NCBI RefSeq assembly: GCF_008932115.1 | Contig: NZ_CP044543.1 | Coordinates: forward strand, 868,001-932,000 | DNA: 64,000 nucleotides | Direction of reading: 5' to 3' | Source: Bradyrhizobium betae | GTDB lineage: Bacteria > Pseudomonadota > Alphaproteobacteria > Rhizobiales > Xanthobacteraceae | Shown here: positions 39,026 through 48,186 of the stretch, piece by piece | How positions within the stretch are numbered: position 1 is the stretch's first letter | Layout: each line of letters opens with the position of its first letter | Position numbers and translations under genes: made by a program | The notes under the pieces: generated by a model | Database searches by the model: none | What the model was told of the DNA's origin: nothing | What the model saw: the letters and a program-made list of their open reading frames with translations, nothing else

Positions 39026-39580
39026 TCAGTCCTTCGGGCGTCGCTTCAGGCGTGCCCGTTTCGGCAGCTGCGCCGGCCATTGCACGATGTGGTCCTCGAG
39101 ATCCGCATCCGGGATCTCCTCCTCGCTGCCCTCGACCCGGCCGCGGACGGAGACGCCGGCCTCGTGCACGGTGTTGGGATCGCCCGAGACCAGCGGGTGC
39201 CACCAATAGAGGTCGCGGCCCTCGGCGACGAGCTTGTAGCCGCAGCTCGGCGGCAACCAGTTCAAGGTGCGGACGTTGGCGGGGGTCAGGCGGACACAGT
39301 CGGGAACCTTGTCGGAACGATTCGCATAGTCCTTGCAGCCGCAGGTCCCGGCATCGAGCAGCTTGCAGCCGACATGGGTGTAATAGATCTCCCCGGTGTC
39401 CTCCTCCTCGAGCTTGTTCAGGCAGCAGCGGCCGCAGCCGTCGCACAGGCTTTCCCATTCGGGCCCCGACATCTCTTCCAACGTCTTGGTTTTCCAGAAG
39501 AATCCTTCCTGGCCTGAAGGTCGTTTGGGAGCTGCGGTCATGCGCCTCAACAAATTCGAAAGAGCTACGGCTGACGCCAT
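39026..39580 (-). CDS. YcgN-family cysteine-cluster protein (UPF0260)
   Basis: 184 residues (171 if translation begins at the ATG at 39541, which has GAGG 3 bases upstream). Contains the family cysteine signature '[11 protein letters not shown]', later Cys in '[16 protein letters not shown]', 'VPDCVRL' and 'PPSCGY', suggesting a metal or Fe-S site. UPF0260/YcgN proteins are of unknown biochemical role. Transcribed away from the penicillin-binding protein gene. Confidence 0.9.
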   Translation of the reverse strand: MASAVALSNLLRRMTAAPKRPSGQEGFFWKTKTLEEMSGPEWESLCDGCGRCCLNKLEEEDTGEIYYTHVGCKLLDAGTCGCKDYANRSDKVPDCVRLTPANVRTLNWLPPSCGYKLVAEGRDLYWWHPLVSGDPNTVHEAGVSVRGRVEGSEEEIPDADLEDHIVQWPAQLPKRARLKRRPKD

Positions 39581-39834
39581 CTAGGGCGAGCGGGCCGGAT
39601 GCTGCAAGCAACGCCGCCGTGAAGCCCGTAATGAACCGGGGTTCAATTAGGTCTGTTGTTCAAAATCGCGAGCCTGACCATTGGTTTATGGACCCTGCTC
39701 GGCTAGAAGGAACGGCAAGTCCCCTCGGACGCGAACCGGGCGCCTTGGGTTTGCCGCAACATTCCCGCAAGACGTCTCGATGCCGCCCCGGCCGGGTGCT
39801 TGAACGCTGACGCAGCGAGCCTCAAGGGTTCCAG

Positions 39835-42123
39835 GTGGACCAGAACACACCATCCAATTGGAAGAGCCGCATCCGGAATTTCTTTCTGGACCTCGACGCG
39901 CGCATCGACTCCTCGCTGTTCTCCTCGGCCAAGGGCATCCGCGAGCTCTATGAGCGCTACTCGACCTTCATGGACCGGTTCTATGTCGGGCGGTGGAAGC
40001 GCTGGGTGTTCATCGAGCCGCTGTCGGAGGCCGCGACCCTCGGGCTTGGCGGCCTGGTCCTGATGCTCACGCTCGCCATTCCCGCCTTCCGCGAGACCGC
40101 GGACGAGGACTGGCTGAAGAAGTCCGATCTCGCCGTGAGCTTCCTCGACCGCTACGGCAACCCGATCGGCAGCCGCGGCATCAAGCACAATGATTCGATC
40201 CCGCTGGAAGATTTCCCCGACGTCCTGATCAAGGCGACGCTGGCGACCGAAGACCGCCGCTTCTACGAGCATTTCGGCATCGACATCGCCGGCACCGCGC
40301 GCGCGCTCGTCACCAACGCCCAAGCCGGCGGCGTTCGCCAGGGCGGCTCCTCGATCACCCAGCAGCTCGCCAAGAACCTGTTCCTGAGCAACGAGCGCAC
40401 CATCGAGCGCAAGGTCAACGAGGCCTTCCTCGCGGTCTGGCTGGAATGGCGCCTGACCAAGAACGAGATCCTCAAGCTCTACCTCGACCGCGCCTACATG
40501 GGCGGCGGCACCTTCGGCGTCGACGGCGCGGCGCATTTCTACTTCAACAAGTCGGCGCGCGACGTGACGCTGTCGGAAGCCGCGATGCTCGCAGGCCTGT
40601 TCAAGGCCCCGACCAAATACGCGCCCCACATCAACCTGCCCGCCGCCCGCGCCCGCGCCAACGTCGTGCTCGATAATCTCGTCGACGCCGGCTTCATGAC
40701 CGAAGGCCAGGTGTTCGGCGCCCGCCGCAACCCGGCCTTCGCCGTCGATCGCCGCGACGAGGCTTCGCCGAACTACTATCTCGACTACGCCTTCGACGAG
40801 ATGCGCAAGCTGGTCGACACCTTCCCGAAATCCTACACCGAGCGCGTCTTCGTGGTGCGCCTCGCGATCGACGCCAATGTGCAGAAGGCGGCGGAAGACG
40901 CGATCGAGAACCAGCTGCGCCAGTTCGGCCGCGACTATCACGCGACGCAGGCGGCAACCGTCGTCTCCGATCTCGACGGCGGCATCCGCGCCATGGTCGG
41001 CGGCCGCGACTATGGCGCCAGCCAGTTCAACCGCGCCGTCGACGCCTATCGCCAGCCCGGCTCGTCGTTCAAGCCTTACGTCTACACCACGGCGCTGCTG
41101 AACGGCTTCACGCCGAACTCGATCGTGGTCGACGGCCCGGTCTGCATCGGCAATTGGTGTCCGCAGAACTATGGCCATTCCTATTCCGGCGCGGTGACGC
41201 TGACGCAGGCGATCACGCGCTCGATCAATGTGGTGCCGGTGAAGCTGTCGATCGCGATCGGCCAGAAGGAGCAGCCGAAGGCGCCGAACCCGGCCAAGAT
41301 CGGCCGCGCCAAGATCGTCGAGGTGGCCCGCCGCTTCGGCCTCAAGGCGCCGCTGCCGGACACGCCGTCGCTGCCGATCGGCTCGGACGAAGTCACCGTG
41401 CTCGAGCACGCGGTTGCCTATGCGACCTTCCCGAACCGCGGAAAGGCCGTCACCCCGCACTCGGTGCTGGAAGTGCGCACCGGCGCCGGCGACCTCGTCT
41501 GGCGCTGGGACCGCGACGGCCCGAAGCCGCGGCAGGCGATCCCGGCGTCCGTGGCCTCCGACATGGCGGGCATGATGAGCCACGTCGTCAGCGAAGGCAC
41601 CGCGCGCCGCGCCGCGCTCGACGGCATTCCGACCGCGGGCAAGACCGGCACGACCAACGCCTATCGCGACGCATGGTTCGTCGGCTACACCGGCAATTTC
41701 AGCTGTGCGGTCTGGTACGGCAATGACGACTACTCACCGACCAACCGCATGACCGGCGGCTCGCTGCCGGCGCAGACCTGGCACGACATCATGCTCGCGG
41801 CGCATCAGGGCGTCGAGGTCCGGGAAATTCCCGGCGTCGGCATGGGCCAGAAGCTGCCGCCCGAACGCGTGGCCAACGCGCAGGCCAATGCGGCGCCGAA
41901 GGTGCTGGAGACCAAGCCCGGCCCGCCGCCCGTGCTGACCAAGCGCGGCGCCGACATCCTGGTGCGCGTCGAGAAGCTGCTCGACGACGCCGCCAGGACC
42001 GCGAACAAATCCACCGCCGACGACGGCAAACAGCCCAAGCCGGCTTCATCGACCAGCGCGCTCGCCTTCCCGCAGAACTATGCGGAAGAGAATGCGAACG
42101 CGTCCGCCCCGCGCAAGAACTGA
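39835..42123 (+). CDS. Class A penicillin-binding protein (PBP1A-type)
   Basis: 762-residue bifunctional peptidoglycan synthase. TM ~65-84, then glycosyltransferase family 51 with catalytic Glu139 ('ATEDRRFYEHFG') and 'GGSSITQQLAKNLFLS' (170-185). The transpeptidase domain has the three active-site motifs: SxxK at Ser410-Lys413 ('GSSFKPY'), SxN at Ser463-Asn465 and KTGT at Lys603. A ~100-residue Lys/Ala/Pro-rich tail follows. The GTG start at 39835 is preceded by 'AAGGGTTCCAG'. It polymerises and cross-links glycan strands at the inner membrane. The DUF1214/1254 genes follow 9 bp later. Confidence 0.95.
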   Translation: MDQNTPSNWKSRIRNFFLDLDARIDSSLFSSAKGIRELYERYSTFMDRFYVGRWKRWVFIEPLSEAATLGLGGLVLMLTLAIPAFRETADEDWLKKSDLAVSFLDRYGNPIGSRGIKHNDSIPLEDFPDVLIKATLATEDRRFYEHFGIDIAGTARALVTNAQAGGVRQGGSSITQQLAKNLFLSNERTIERKVNEAFLAVWLEWRLTKNEILKLYLDRAYMGGGTFGVDGAAHFYFNKSARDVTLSEAAMLAGLFKAPTKYAPHINLPAARARANVVLDNLVDAGFMTEGQVFGARRNPAFAVDRRDEASPNYYLDYAFDEMRKLVDTFPKSYTERVFVVRLAIDANVQKAAEDAIENQLRQFGRDYHATQAATVVSDLDGGIRAMVGGRDYGASQFNRAVDAYRQPGSSFKPYVYTTALLNGFTPNSIVVDGPVCIGNWCPQNYGHSYSGAVTLTQAITRSINVVPVKLSIAIGQKEQPKAPNPAKIGRAKIVEVARRFGLKAPLPDTPSLPIGSDEVTVLEHAVAYATFPNRGKAVTPHSVLEVRTGAGDLVWRWDRDGPKPRQAIPASVASDMAGMMSHVVSEGTARRAALDGIPTAGKTGTTNAYRDAWFVGYTGNFSCAVWYGNDDYSPTNRMTGGSLPAQTWHDIMLAAHQGVEVREIPGVGMGQKLPPERVANAQANAAPKVLETKPGPPPVLTKRGADILVRVEKLLDDAARTANKSTADDGKQPKPASSTSALAFPQNYAEENANASAPRKN

Positions 42124-42132
42124 CAAGATCCC

Positions 42133-42711
42133 GTGCGGCTGATCCTGACCACATTGACGGCCCTGCTGCTCGCGACCGCGGTCGGCGTCGGCGCGACCTG
42201 GATGACGACGACGCGCGGCACCGAGATCGGCGCGCTCACCATCGGCCCCTGGACCGCGCGTCCGCGCACCGGCACCGCCGACGTCGATCCCTATTCGCGC
42301 GCCACCATCGTGCGCAACGGCGAGCTGCCGATCGGCACCGGCGACGGCGTCGCCTTCACCGCGACCGCCGATGACAAGAAGAAGGCGCTCGACGGCCGCT
42401 GCGATGTCGTCGTCTCCGGCGTGACACCGCCGGCGCGGTTCTGGACGCTGACGCTGTACGACCGCAAGGGCCACCTCGTCGCCAATTCGCTGCAGCGCTA
42501 CGGCTTCACCAGCCAGGAGATCGTGCGGCAGTCGGACGGCTCGTTCGAGATCCGCATCGCCTCGCGCTCGCGCGCCGGCAACTGGCTGCCGACCGGCGGC
42601 ATCGAGCGCTACGCCTTGATGCTGCGCCTCTACGACACGCCGGTCGGGGTCGCGACCCGCACCCAGCGCGATGCGCCGATGCCGACGATCTCGACGGTGG
42701 GCTGCTCATGA
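42133..42711 (+). CDS. DUF1214 domain protein
   Basis: 192-residue exported protein: N-terminal hydrophobic segment (1-22) and the DUF1214 beta-domain, with 'GRCDVVVSGVTPPARFWTLTLYD' split over residues ~88-110 and 'NRSR'-like C-terminal strands. DUF1214 is normally the C-terminal half of a DUF1254-DUF1214 protein; here the halves are separate genes. GTG start; it lies 9 bp after the PBP gene and overlaps the next gene by 4 bases. The function is unknown; the linkage suggests an envelope role. Confidence 0.8.
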   Translation: MRLILTTLTALLLATAVGVGATWMTTTRGTEIGALTIGPWTARPRTGTADVDPYSRATIVRNGELPIGTGDGVAFTATADDKKKALDGRCDVVVSGVTPPARFWTLTLYDRKGHLVANSLQRYGFTSQEIVRQSDGSFEIRIASRSRAGNWLPTGGIERYALMLRLYDTPVGVATRTQRDAPMPTISTVGCS

Positions 42712-43292
42712 TCCGCCTGCTGTTCACGATTCTCGCGGGCGTGGTGCTGGGCCTCCTGGTCCACCTCGTCAGCGTGCTGGCGCTGCCGCGGATCGCGACG
42801 CAGGACGCCTATTCGCGGCTGTCACCGATGACCAAGCTGAATGGCGTCACCCAGCTTCCGCTTGCCGATCCCAACACCTCGCCGATGCCGTTCATGGACC
42901 CGGCCTTCGCGCTGGCGATCTGCCGCTACGATCTGTCGAACGGGCCGATCAAGCTGATGGTGCCGGTGAGCCAGGCCTACACCTCGGTGTCGTTCTACAC
43001 CCGCAACGAGATCGCCTATTACGCCATCAACGACCGCTCCGCGGGCCGCAAGGTGATCGAGCTCGATCTGATGACCGAAGCGCAGCACGGCGAGCTGCCC
43101 GAGGACGAAGAAATCACCGCAGCCGACCGCCTGATCATCGACTCGCCGAGCACGACGGGCCTGATCGTGATGAAGGCCCTCGCCGCCGAGCCCGGCCTGA
43201 TGCCGCAAGCACAAGCCTCGCTTCAGGCCGCGAGCTGCGGTCCGCAGACCGAGCAGCCGGCCAAGGCGGAAGCGCCGCGCGGACGGCGCTGA
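42708..43292 (+). CDS. DUF1254 domain protein
   Basis: 194-residue protein with an N-terminal membrane anchor or signal ('LLFTILAGVVLGLLVHLVSVL') and a DUF1254-like core ('AICRYDLSNGPIKLMVP', 'YYAINDRSAGRKV'). A polar Pro/Ala tail ends it. The ATG overlaps the DUF1214 stop (ATGA), so the pair is translationally coupled. The order is inverted relative to the usual fused DUF1254-DUF1214 protein. Function unknown. Confidence 0.8.
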   Translation: MIRLLFTILAGVVLGLLVHLVSVLALPRIATQDAYSRLSPMTKLNGVTQLPLADPNTSPMPFMDPAFALAICRYDLSNGPIKLMVPVSQAYTSVSFYTRNEIAYYAINDRSAGRKVIELDLMTEAQHGELPEDEEITAADRLIIDSPSTTGLIVMKALAAEPGLMPQAQASLQAASCGPQTEQPAKAEAPRGRR

Positions 43293-43496
43293 CGCACTCG
43301 CGTTTTCGCCTGCTCAAGACAGGACCGCGAAAACAACCCCATGCACAGTAGCGGAAGCGTTGAGATCATTCGCGTTTTCTTGAAGTCGCGCCAGGCAGAC
43401 ATTTGCCGGACCAAGGCCGCCCTGCCCGACGCCCCTTTCGGCTTTGACACGTCGGGCAAAACACTGGCAGAATGGCAGCATCGAAAGTTCGTCACA

Positions 43497-43527
43497 CCCG
43501 CGCGGAGAAATCCGCCGCGGGTTTTTT
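43497..43527 (+). terminator. Rho-independent terminator
   Basis: CCCGCGCGGA-GAAA-TCCGCCGCGGG folds into a ~10-bp stem with one bulge and is followed by six T (43522-43527). It lies 205 bp after the DUF1254 stop with no gene in between, so it ends either a long operon trailer or an unannotated short transcript. Confidence 0.8.
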
Positions 43528-43547
43528 CATGCCGGAGCCGATGGTCA

Positions 43548-43757
43548 TGATCGATTGTTGAACACAAGCGGACCTTCGACGCACACCTCGAACCGGCGTC
43601 CTTGCTCCTCAAAATCCCGCGCGTAGAAGCGACCTGACTTGTCGAGCCGGTAGCCGATGCAGCGATGTTCCGCCAGTTCGCGCGGCGGTTTCGGTGCAGG
43701 ATGGCTCTCAAAGCAGGACGGCGCACCGACCACGCTCATGCGGCCCAACTTGGACAT
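43548..43757 (-). pseudogene. Fragment of a LysR-family regulator (effector domain)
   Basis: About 70 codons on the minus strand read like the middle of a LysR substrate-binding domain: 'MSVVGAPSCFESHPAPKPP', 'HRCIGYRL', 'YARDFEEQGR' and 'VEGPLVFNN' follow the typical series of this family. Neither the helix-turn-helix nor the C-terminal lobe exists on either side, and the frame stops at 43545. A degraded remnant, possibly of an insertion or deletion event. Identified from recall of family patterns. Confidence 0.6.
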
Positions 43758-43872
43758 CAAGCCCGCGGCACCCTGCCACGCGCATGAGCGCTCCTGGCCA
43801 TTTCGGACCAAATTTCGCCTAATTCGTATCGGTTTCTAGCTGCGGGCAGGACTGTAACATTTGGAGTCCTGC

Positions 43873-44394
43873 ATGTTTAAGAGTGCGCTGGTTGCGTTAG
43901 TCTTTGTCCTCGTTGGGTCGATCGCTTCTGAAGCCGGACTGTCCGTCCCGCTCATCCAACCGAATGCAATGTGACCATGCCTTGCGATTTTTCCTTCGCA
44001 GGAACGCCGCCAAAGCAATCCGCGACGGTCGCAACTTGGGGAGCGAACCTTCGAGAGCCAAATCACCGTTGCCGGTCTCGACGTAAGCCGAGGACAAGTC
44101 GTTGGAGGTCGCCCGGCCGGTTGTCCTCGTTCTTTCTGTGGTTGCGGGGCTGCAGTACGGGTGTTCGGACGTATCGTGCCTGAATTGAACCTTGCATCCA
44201 ATTGGCTACGCTTCCCGCGTGCAGCCCCAGCGCCTGGAATGGTCGCAGCGCGACACGGACATGTCTTTGTTTTGGAACAGCACATCGGCGGCGACACCTG
44301 GTTGGCATACGACGCTAACTCGGGGGGACACGCTACGCGCCTTCACGCCCGTTCGCTTAGAGGCTATACGGTCGTCAATCCTCGCGCTGCATGA
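43873..44394 (+). pseudogene. Secreted-protein pseudogene broken by frameshifts
   Basis: ATG 43873 starts a good signal peptide ('MFKSALVALVFVLVGSIASE') that hits TGA at 43972. A second frame gives 'HPTECNVTMPCDFSFAG' from ~43952, a third 'NAAKAIRDGRNLG' at ~44006-44044, and the first frame then resumes with 'ERTFESQITVAGLDVSRGQV' and stays open through 'GRPAGCPRSFCGCG', 'SNWLRFPRAAPAPGMVAA', 'GHVFVLEQHIGGDTWLAYDA' and 'TRLHARSLRGYTVVNPRAA' to the stop at 44392. Joined across the shifts this is one ~170-residue exported protein of a rhizobial family I recall but cannot name. Two or three indels make it a pseudogene. The C-terminal piece alone might still be expressed. Confidence 0.65.
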
Positions 44395-44581
44395 GGCCGA
44401 CGCGGCCGAGAGAAAATCCGGAGTAGGATAGCGCTCTCTTCCGCTGTTGCCGCATGCAACTGACGAAAACGGCGATTAATTGCGCAGCCGAGGAAACGGC
44501 AGTAATGCTGCGTGGCCGGGACCGACTGCCATCATTCGTGGGCTCTCGGTAGCCTGGCGAAGCGGAGCGAGGGAGTACATC

Positions 44582-44911
44582 GTGGCATTGCAGCACGCGA
44601 AACCGGGAGAGATCGTCGACTTGCGTCCGCTTGGAGGCAAATTAAGGGACGCCAAAACGGCAGCGATCATAAAATCTGAACGTTTCGAGGCGGTCCGGCT
44701 GATTGTCCTGGCCGGAACGAAAATCGCCCCGCACAAGGTGCCCGGCAACGTCATGCTCCACTGCCTGGAAGGACGAATATCGCTTGGCTTGCCGGATTCT
44801 GCGGTCGTGTTGAGTGCGGGCGAGTGGGTCTACCTCACGGGCGGCGTGATCCATTCGCTGGACGGCATCGAAGATTCCTCCCTCCTTCTCACGATCCTTC
44901 TCGGGAGCTGA
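44582..44911 (+). CDS. Small cupin-like protein
   Basis: 109-residue single-domain protein, predicted beta-barrel, with a cupin-like core ('APHKVPGNVMLHCLEGRISL' and 'SAGEWVYLTGGVIHSLDGIE'). Conserved metal-site histidines are partly present (His after 'IAP', His after 'ML', His in 'VIHSL'). GTG 44582 is chosen because GAGGGAG lies 6-8 bases upstream; the frame is open further left but is poor in sense. Cupins bind metals or small molecules; the substrate is unknown. Confidence 0.65.
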   Translation: MALQHAKPGEIVDLRPLGGKLRDAKTAAIIKSERFEAVRLIVLAGTKIAPHKVPGNVMLHCLEGRISLGLPDSAVVLSAGEWVYLTGGVIHSLDGIEDSSLLLTILLGS

Positions 44912-45196
44912 CGGGGGAGCGCGGCGCGAGAGGCCTCGGAACAAGAAGCGGCAGCGACGTCAGCGCCGCCAATTATTGGCGGTCGCGACGGTCTGGAAGT
45001 GTACGGCAATCACGTGTGACGTCGCGATAAGTGGTCGAACCGTTATCCTCCCCGCAGCACCAAATCCCATAGACGACTCGATCCGTGTGGTTCAACGTGG
45101 CGGCCAGGCAACACTGAGAGACGTTCGGCCCAATGCGTCTTTGCGCGCGTTTGACTCGCTCTCTCGCTGTGGTAGTGCAGCCACAGGGGTTGAGTG

Positions 45197-45580
45197 ATGA
45201 CGGGGATCGCTTTCAAGCGACGGATCGGCTGGGGCGCTGCATTCATTGCGGCCTACGCTCTGGTTTTCAACGTCATCCTGTCCAGCATTCTCGTCGCAAG
45301 CATTTCCCCTCTCGCAGCGGCGGGTGCTCATGAGCTCTGCATCAGCGGCGAAAACGCAGATGTCGCGCGAACCGACACCGACAAGCACAGCGGCAAGACG
45401 ACAGCGCACTGCCCGCTCTGCGTCGGGCATTATGTTTCCGGTGCGCTGCCATCGCCCCAATCCACGCTGGCTGATCGCATTCCGCTCACGGCGAGTGCGG
45501 TCTACTCCTTTCGTCAGCGGATCGTCGCCCACGCACGATCGTTCGACCACCTGTCCCGTGGACCTCCCGCACTGACCTGA
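45197..45580 (+). CDS. DUF2946 family protein, upstream of TonB receptor
   Basis: 127-residue exported protein: one N-terminal TM or signal (~12-40), then a histidine- and cysteine-containing tail with the family 'HCPLCVGH' motif (Cys72, Cys75). DUF2946 proteins are often found beside copper-type TonB receptors and may bind metal. A GTG at 45194 would add one residue. The next gene, a TonB-dependent receptor, starts 192 bp downstream on the same strand, suggesting a joint unit. Confidence 0.75.
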   Translation: MTGIAFKRRIGWGAAFIAAYALVFNVILSSILVASISPLAAAGAHELCISGENADVARTDTDKHSGKTTAHCPLCVGHYVSGALPSPQSTLADRIPLTASAVYSFRQRIVAHARSFDHLSRGPPALT

Positions 45581-45772
45581 CGTTGCGCCAGTCCGGCGCG
45601 AACGTCGCCTGACCGGCTCTGCTCTCGTGCCCCCTCCCGCGTTTAGCGCGCGCACGGAGCCGGAGCGGCTTGTCCACCCGCTATTTCCAGCATCATCGGC
45701 AGGGGCTGCCAAAGCGCGCCCTGCTTCCGTCACGCGTCAGCACAACCGCTGGCCAAGAATAGAAACACACAT

Positions 45773-48064
45773 ATGCCGAACCCATCAATCAGCCTGCGCC
45801 GGTCCATTCTGTCCGCGACGACGCTGCTCATTCCGCCTTCACTGCTCGCCACCGCCGCCCTGCTTCCATCCTTCGCCACATCAGCACTCGCGCAGGCGCG
45901 GGAGACACTGCCGCCCGTGACCGTGGATGCCCCACAACAGCGCAAACGGAAGTCGCGCGGCGTTGTCACCGCCGCGCCGGCTGCTGCAACACCGGAACGA
46001 GTCAGGGCCGCAGCGGATGAACGCCGTAATTCGGTGCCGGCCTCCGCCGAACTGCCGCCGAAAGCCGGTCTCGACCGCGGCCTGTCGTCGAGCGACTCCG
46101 CCTCGCTCGTCACCGACCTGCCCGGCGGCGCGGCATGGGGCGCCGGCGGCGTCTCCAGCCTGCCCGCGATCAACGGATTCGGCGCAGACAGGCTGCAAGT
46201 CGCGGTCAACTCGATGCTCATCAGCCCGGCCTGTCCAAACGAAATGAACCCGCCTTTGTCGTTCGTCAATCCGGCGATGATCGCCAAGATGCGGGCCTAT
46301 CTCGGCGTCGGCCCGGTGTCGGTCGGTGGCGACTACATCGGCAGCCGCATCGATGTAACAACAGCCCCGCCCGCCTTCGTCCCAGTGCAGTCCGGCTGGG
46401 TCACCAGCACGCAACTGTCGAGCTTCTTCCGCAGCAACGGCAATGCGTACGGGGTCGATGCCACCGCGACAGTCGCCAACCACGACACGAGCGTCACCTA
46501 CGCCGGCGGCTGGGTCCGTGCGAGCGACTACAAGGCCGGCGACGGATCGACGATCAAGTCGACGCTCTACGAGACCCAGAACCATTCGATCAGCGTCTCG
46601 AAGCAGACCTTCGGCAATCTCTTCACATTCCAGATCGGCGGCCAGTTCATTCCCTATCAGGGCTACGTCAACCAGTACATGGACATGGTCTACAACCGCG
46701 GCCTGTACGCCAACGGCCGCTACGAAGGTGTGTTCGATTGGGGCAAGCTGGAGGCGAGCGCCTTCGTGCATCAGGTCCGGCACACCATGGGGTTCATCGC
46801 GCCCGACAAGGTCAGCGACATGCCGATGGACACCAGGGGCCTCGACACCGGCTATTCCGTGAAGGCGACGCTGCCCGTCTCGGGTCACGACCTACTGCGG
46901 ATCGGCAACGAGCTGGCGGTCAACCGGCTGGACGATTGGTGGAGCCCGGTGGCGGGATCGATGATGATGAGCCCGAATACGTTCATCAACATCAACGGCG
47001 GTACGCGCGACCGCGTCGGGACCTTCGTCGAGTGGGAACGCCATTGGGATCGCCAGTGGACGTCGATCGTCGGTCTGCGCAACGATGTGGTGTGGATGAA
47101 CACCGGCAATGTGCAGGGCTACAACGCGATGAGCTATGGTGCGGATGCAGCCGCATTCAATGCGCTCGACCGGGCGCGAACTGACGTTCATGTCGACGGC
47201 TCCGCCCTCCTCCGCTACGAGCCGAGCGATGTGAGCCAGTACGAGTTCGGCTTTGCCCGCAAGACGCGCTCGCCCAATCTCTACGAACGCTACGCCTGGT
47301 CCACGAATGCCATGGCGATGCAGATGATCGGCTGGTTCGGCGACGGCAACGGCTATGTCGGCAATCTCGACCTCAAGCCCGAGAAGGCCCACACCGTCAG
47401 CTTCACCGCCGGGTGGCATGATCCCGCCCAACGGATCTGGGACGTCAAGGTGACGCCCTATGCGAGCTACGTGCAGGATTATATCGACGTCGACCGCTGC
47501 GCGACCGCAAGCTGCCTCGCCAGCAATCCGGCCAACCTGACCGCCAACACCGGCTTCGTCTACCTTCAGTTCGCCAATCACGACGCGACGCTCTACGGCG
47601 TCAACGTGGAGGGCCGGCTGAGCGTGTGGGATAATTCGGTCTATGGTCTGGGACAGCTGCGCGGCCTGATCGGCTATGTTCGGGGCCAACGAACCGACGG
47701 TGTCGACCTCTACCACATGATGCCTGTTAACGCGAAGCTCGCGCTCGACCATCGCCTCGGCGGCTGGACCAGCAGCGTCGAGCTGCAACTCGTCGGCTCG
47801 AAGGACCAGGTCAGCCACGTCCACAACGAGCTGACGACGCCGGCCTACGCGCTGGTCAATCTGCGCACGGGCTACCAGTGGCAGCACGTGCGCCTCGACC
47901 TCGGCATCGACAATCTGTTCAACCAGAACTACGACCTGCCGCTCGGCGGCGCCGATCTGGTCGACTACAAGGTCGTCTCGATGATGGGGTCTTCCGCTGC
48001 TTACGGCTACAACGTCAAGGGACAGGGCCGCTCGTTCAATGCGCGGCTGGGCGTCAGCTTCTGA
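45773..48064 (+). CDS. TonB-dependent outer-membrane receptor, OprC/copper type
   Basis: 763-residue receptor: signal peptide (~1-41, ending 'LAQA'), a short TonB-box-like segment ('ETLPPVTVDA', ~43-52), a plug domain (to ~200) and a 22-strand barrel ending with the aromatic residue Phe. The plug contains 'PACPNEMNPPLSF' (Cys154, Met158), the equivalent of the copper-binding Cys/Met site of Pseudomonas OprC; the barrel is unusually methionine-rich ('YMDMVYNRG', 'SMMMSPNTF'). Copper is therefore the probable substrate. It sits downstream of DUF2946. Length is normal. Confidence 0.85.
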   Translation: MPNPSISLRRSILSATTLLIPPSLLATAALLPSFATSALAQARETLPPVTVDAPQQRKRKSRGVVTAAPAAATPERVRAAADERRNSVPASAELPPKAGLDRGLSSSDSASLVTDLPGGAAWGAGGVSSLPAINGFGADRLQVAVNSMLISPACPNEMNPPLSFVNPAMIAKMRAYLGVGPVSVGGDYIGSRIDVTTAPPAFVPVQSGWVTSTQLSSFFRSNGNAYGVDATATVANHDTSVTYAGGWVRASDYKAGDGSTIKSTLYETQNHSISVSKQTFGNLFTFQIGGQFIPYQGYVNQYMDMVYNRGLYANGRYEGVFDWGKLEASAFVHQVRHTMGFIAPDKVSDMPMDTRGLDTGYSVKATLPVSGHDLLRIGNELAVNRLDDWWSPVAGSMMMSPNTFININGGTRDRVGTFVEWERHWDRQWTSIVGLRNDVVWMNTGNVQGYNAMSYGADAAAFNALDRARTDVHVDGSALLRYEPSDVSQYEFGFARKTRSPNLYERYAWSTNAMAMQMIGWFGDGNGYVGNLDLKPEKAHTVSFTAGWHDPAQRIWDVKVTPYASYVQDYIDVDRCATASCLASNPANLTANTGFVYLQFANHDATLYGVNVEGRLSVWDNSVYGLGQLRGLIGYVRGQRTDGVDLYHMMPVNAKLALDHRLGGWTSSVELQLVGSKDQVSHVHNELTTPAYALVNLRTGYQWQHVRLDLGIDNLFNQNYDLPLGGADLVDYKVVSMMGSSAAYGYNVKGQGRSFNARLGVSF

Positions 48065-48074
48065 AGATATCAAA

Positions 48075-48111
48075 CGCCACGCGGCGACGCATTCACGTTC
48101 GCCGCGTGGCG
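48075..48111. terminator. Bidirectional hairpin between convergent TonB receptor and MFS genes
   Basis: CGCCACGCGGCGA (48075-48087) and 48099-48111 are a perfect 13-bp inverted repeat with an 11-base loop. It lies 10 bp after the receptor stop. No T-run follows on the plus strand; TTTG follows on the minus strand. A likely transcription end or RNA-stabilising hairpin. Confidence 0.6.
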
Positions 48112-48186
48112 CCCTGCGCGCTCGTCATTTTCTCAAGCGACGTCTGCCCCGGACACTGACCGCACAGAATCCGGCCGCCTGTCGTC

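Noticed and set aside
44912..45196. 285-bp gap before the DUF2946 gene
   Set aside because: Short frames exist but without SD or domain. It probably holds the promoter of the copper pair; no metal-responsive box could be recognised.
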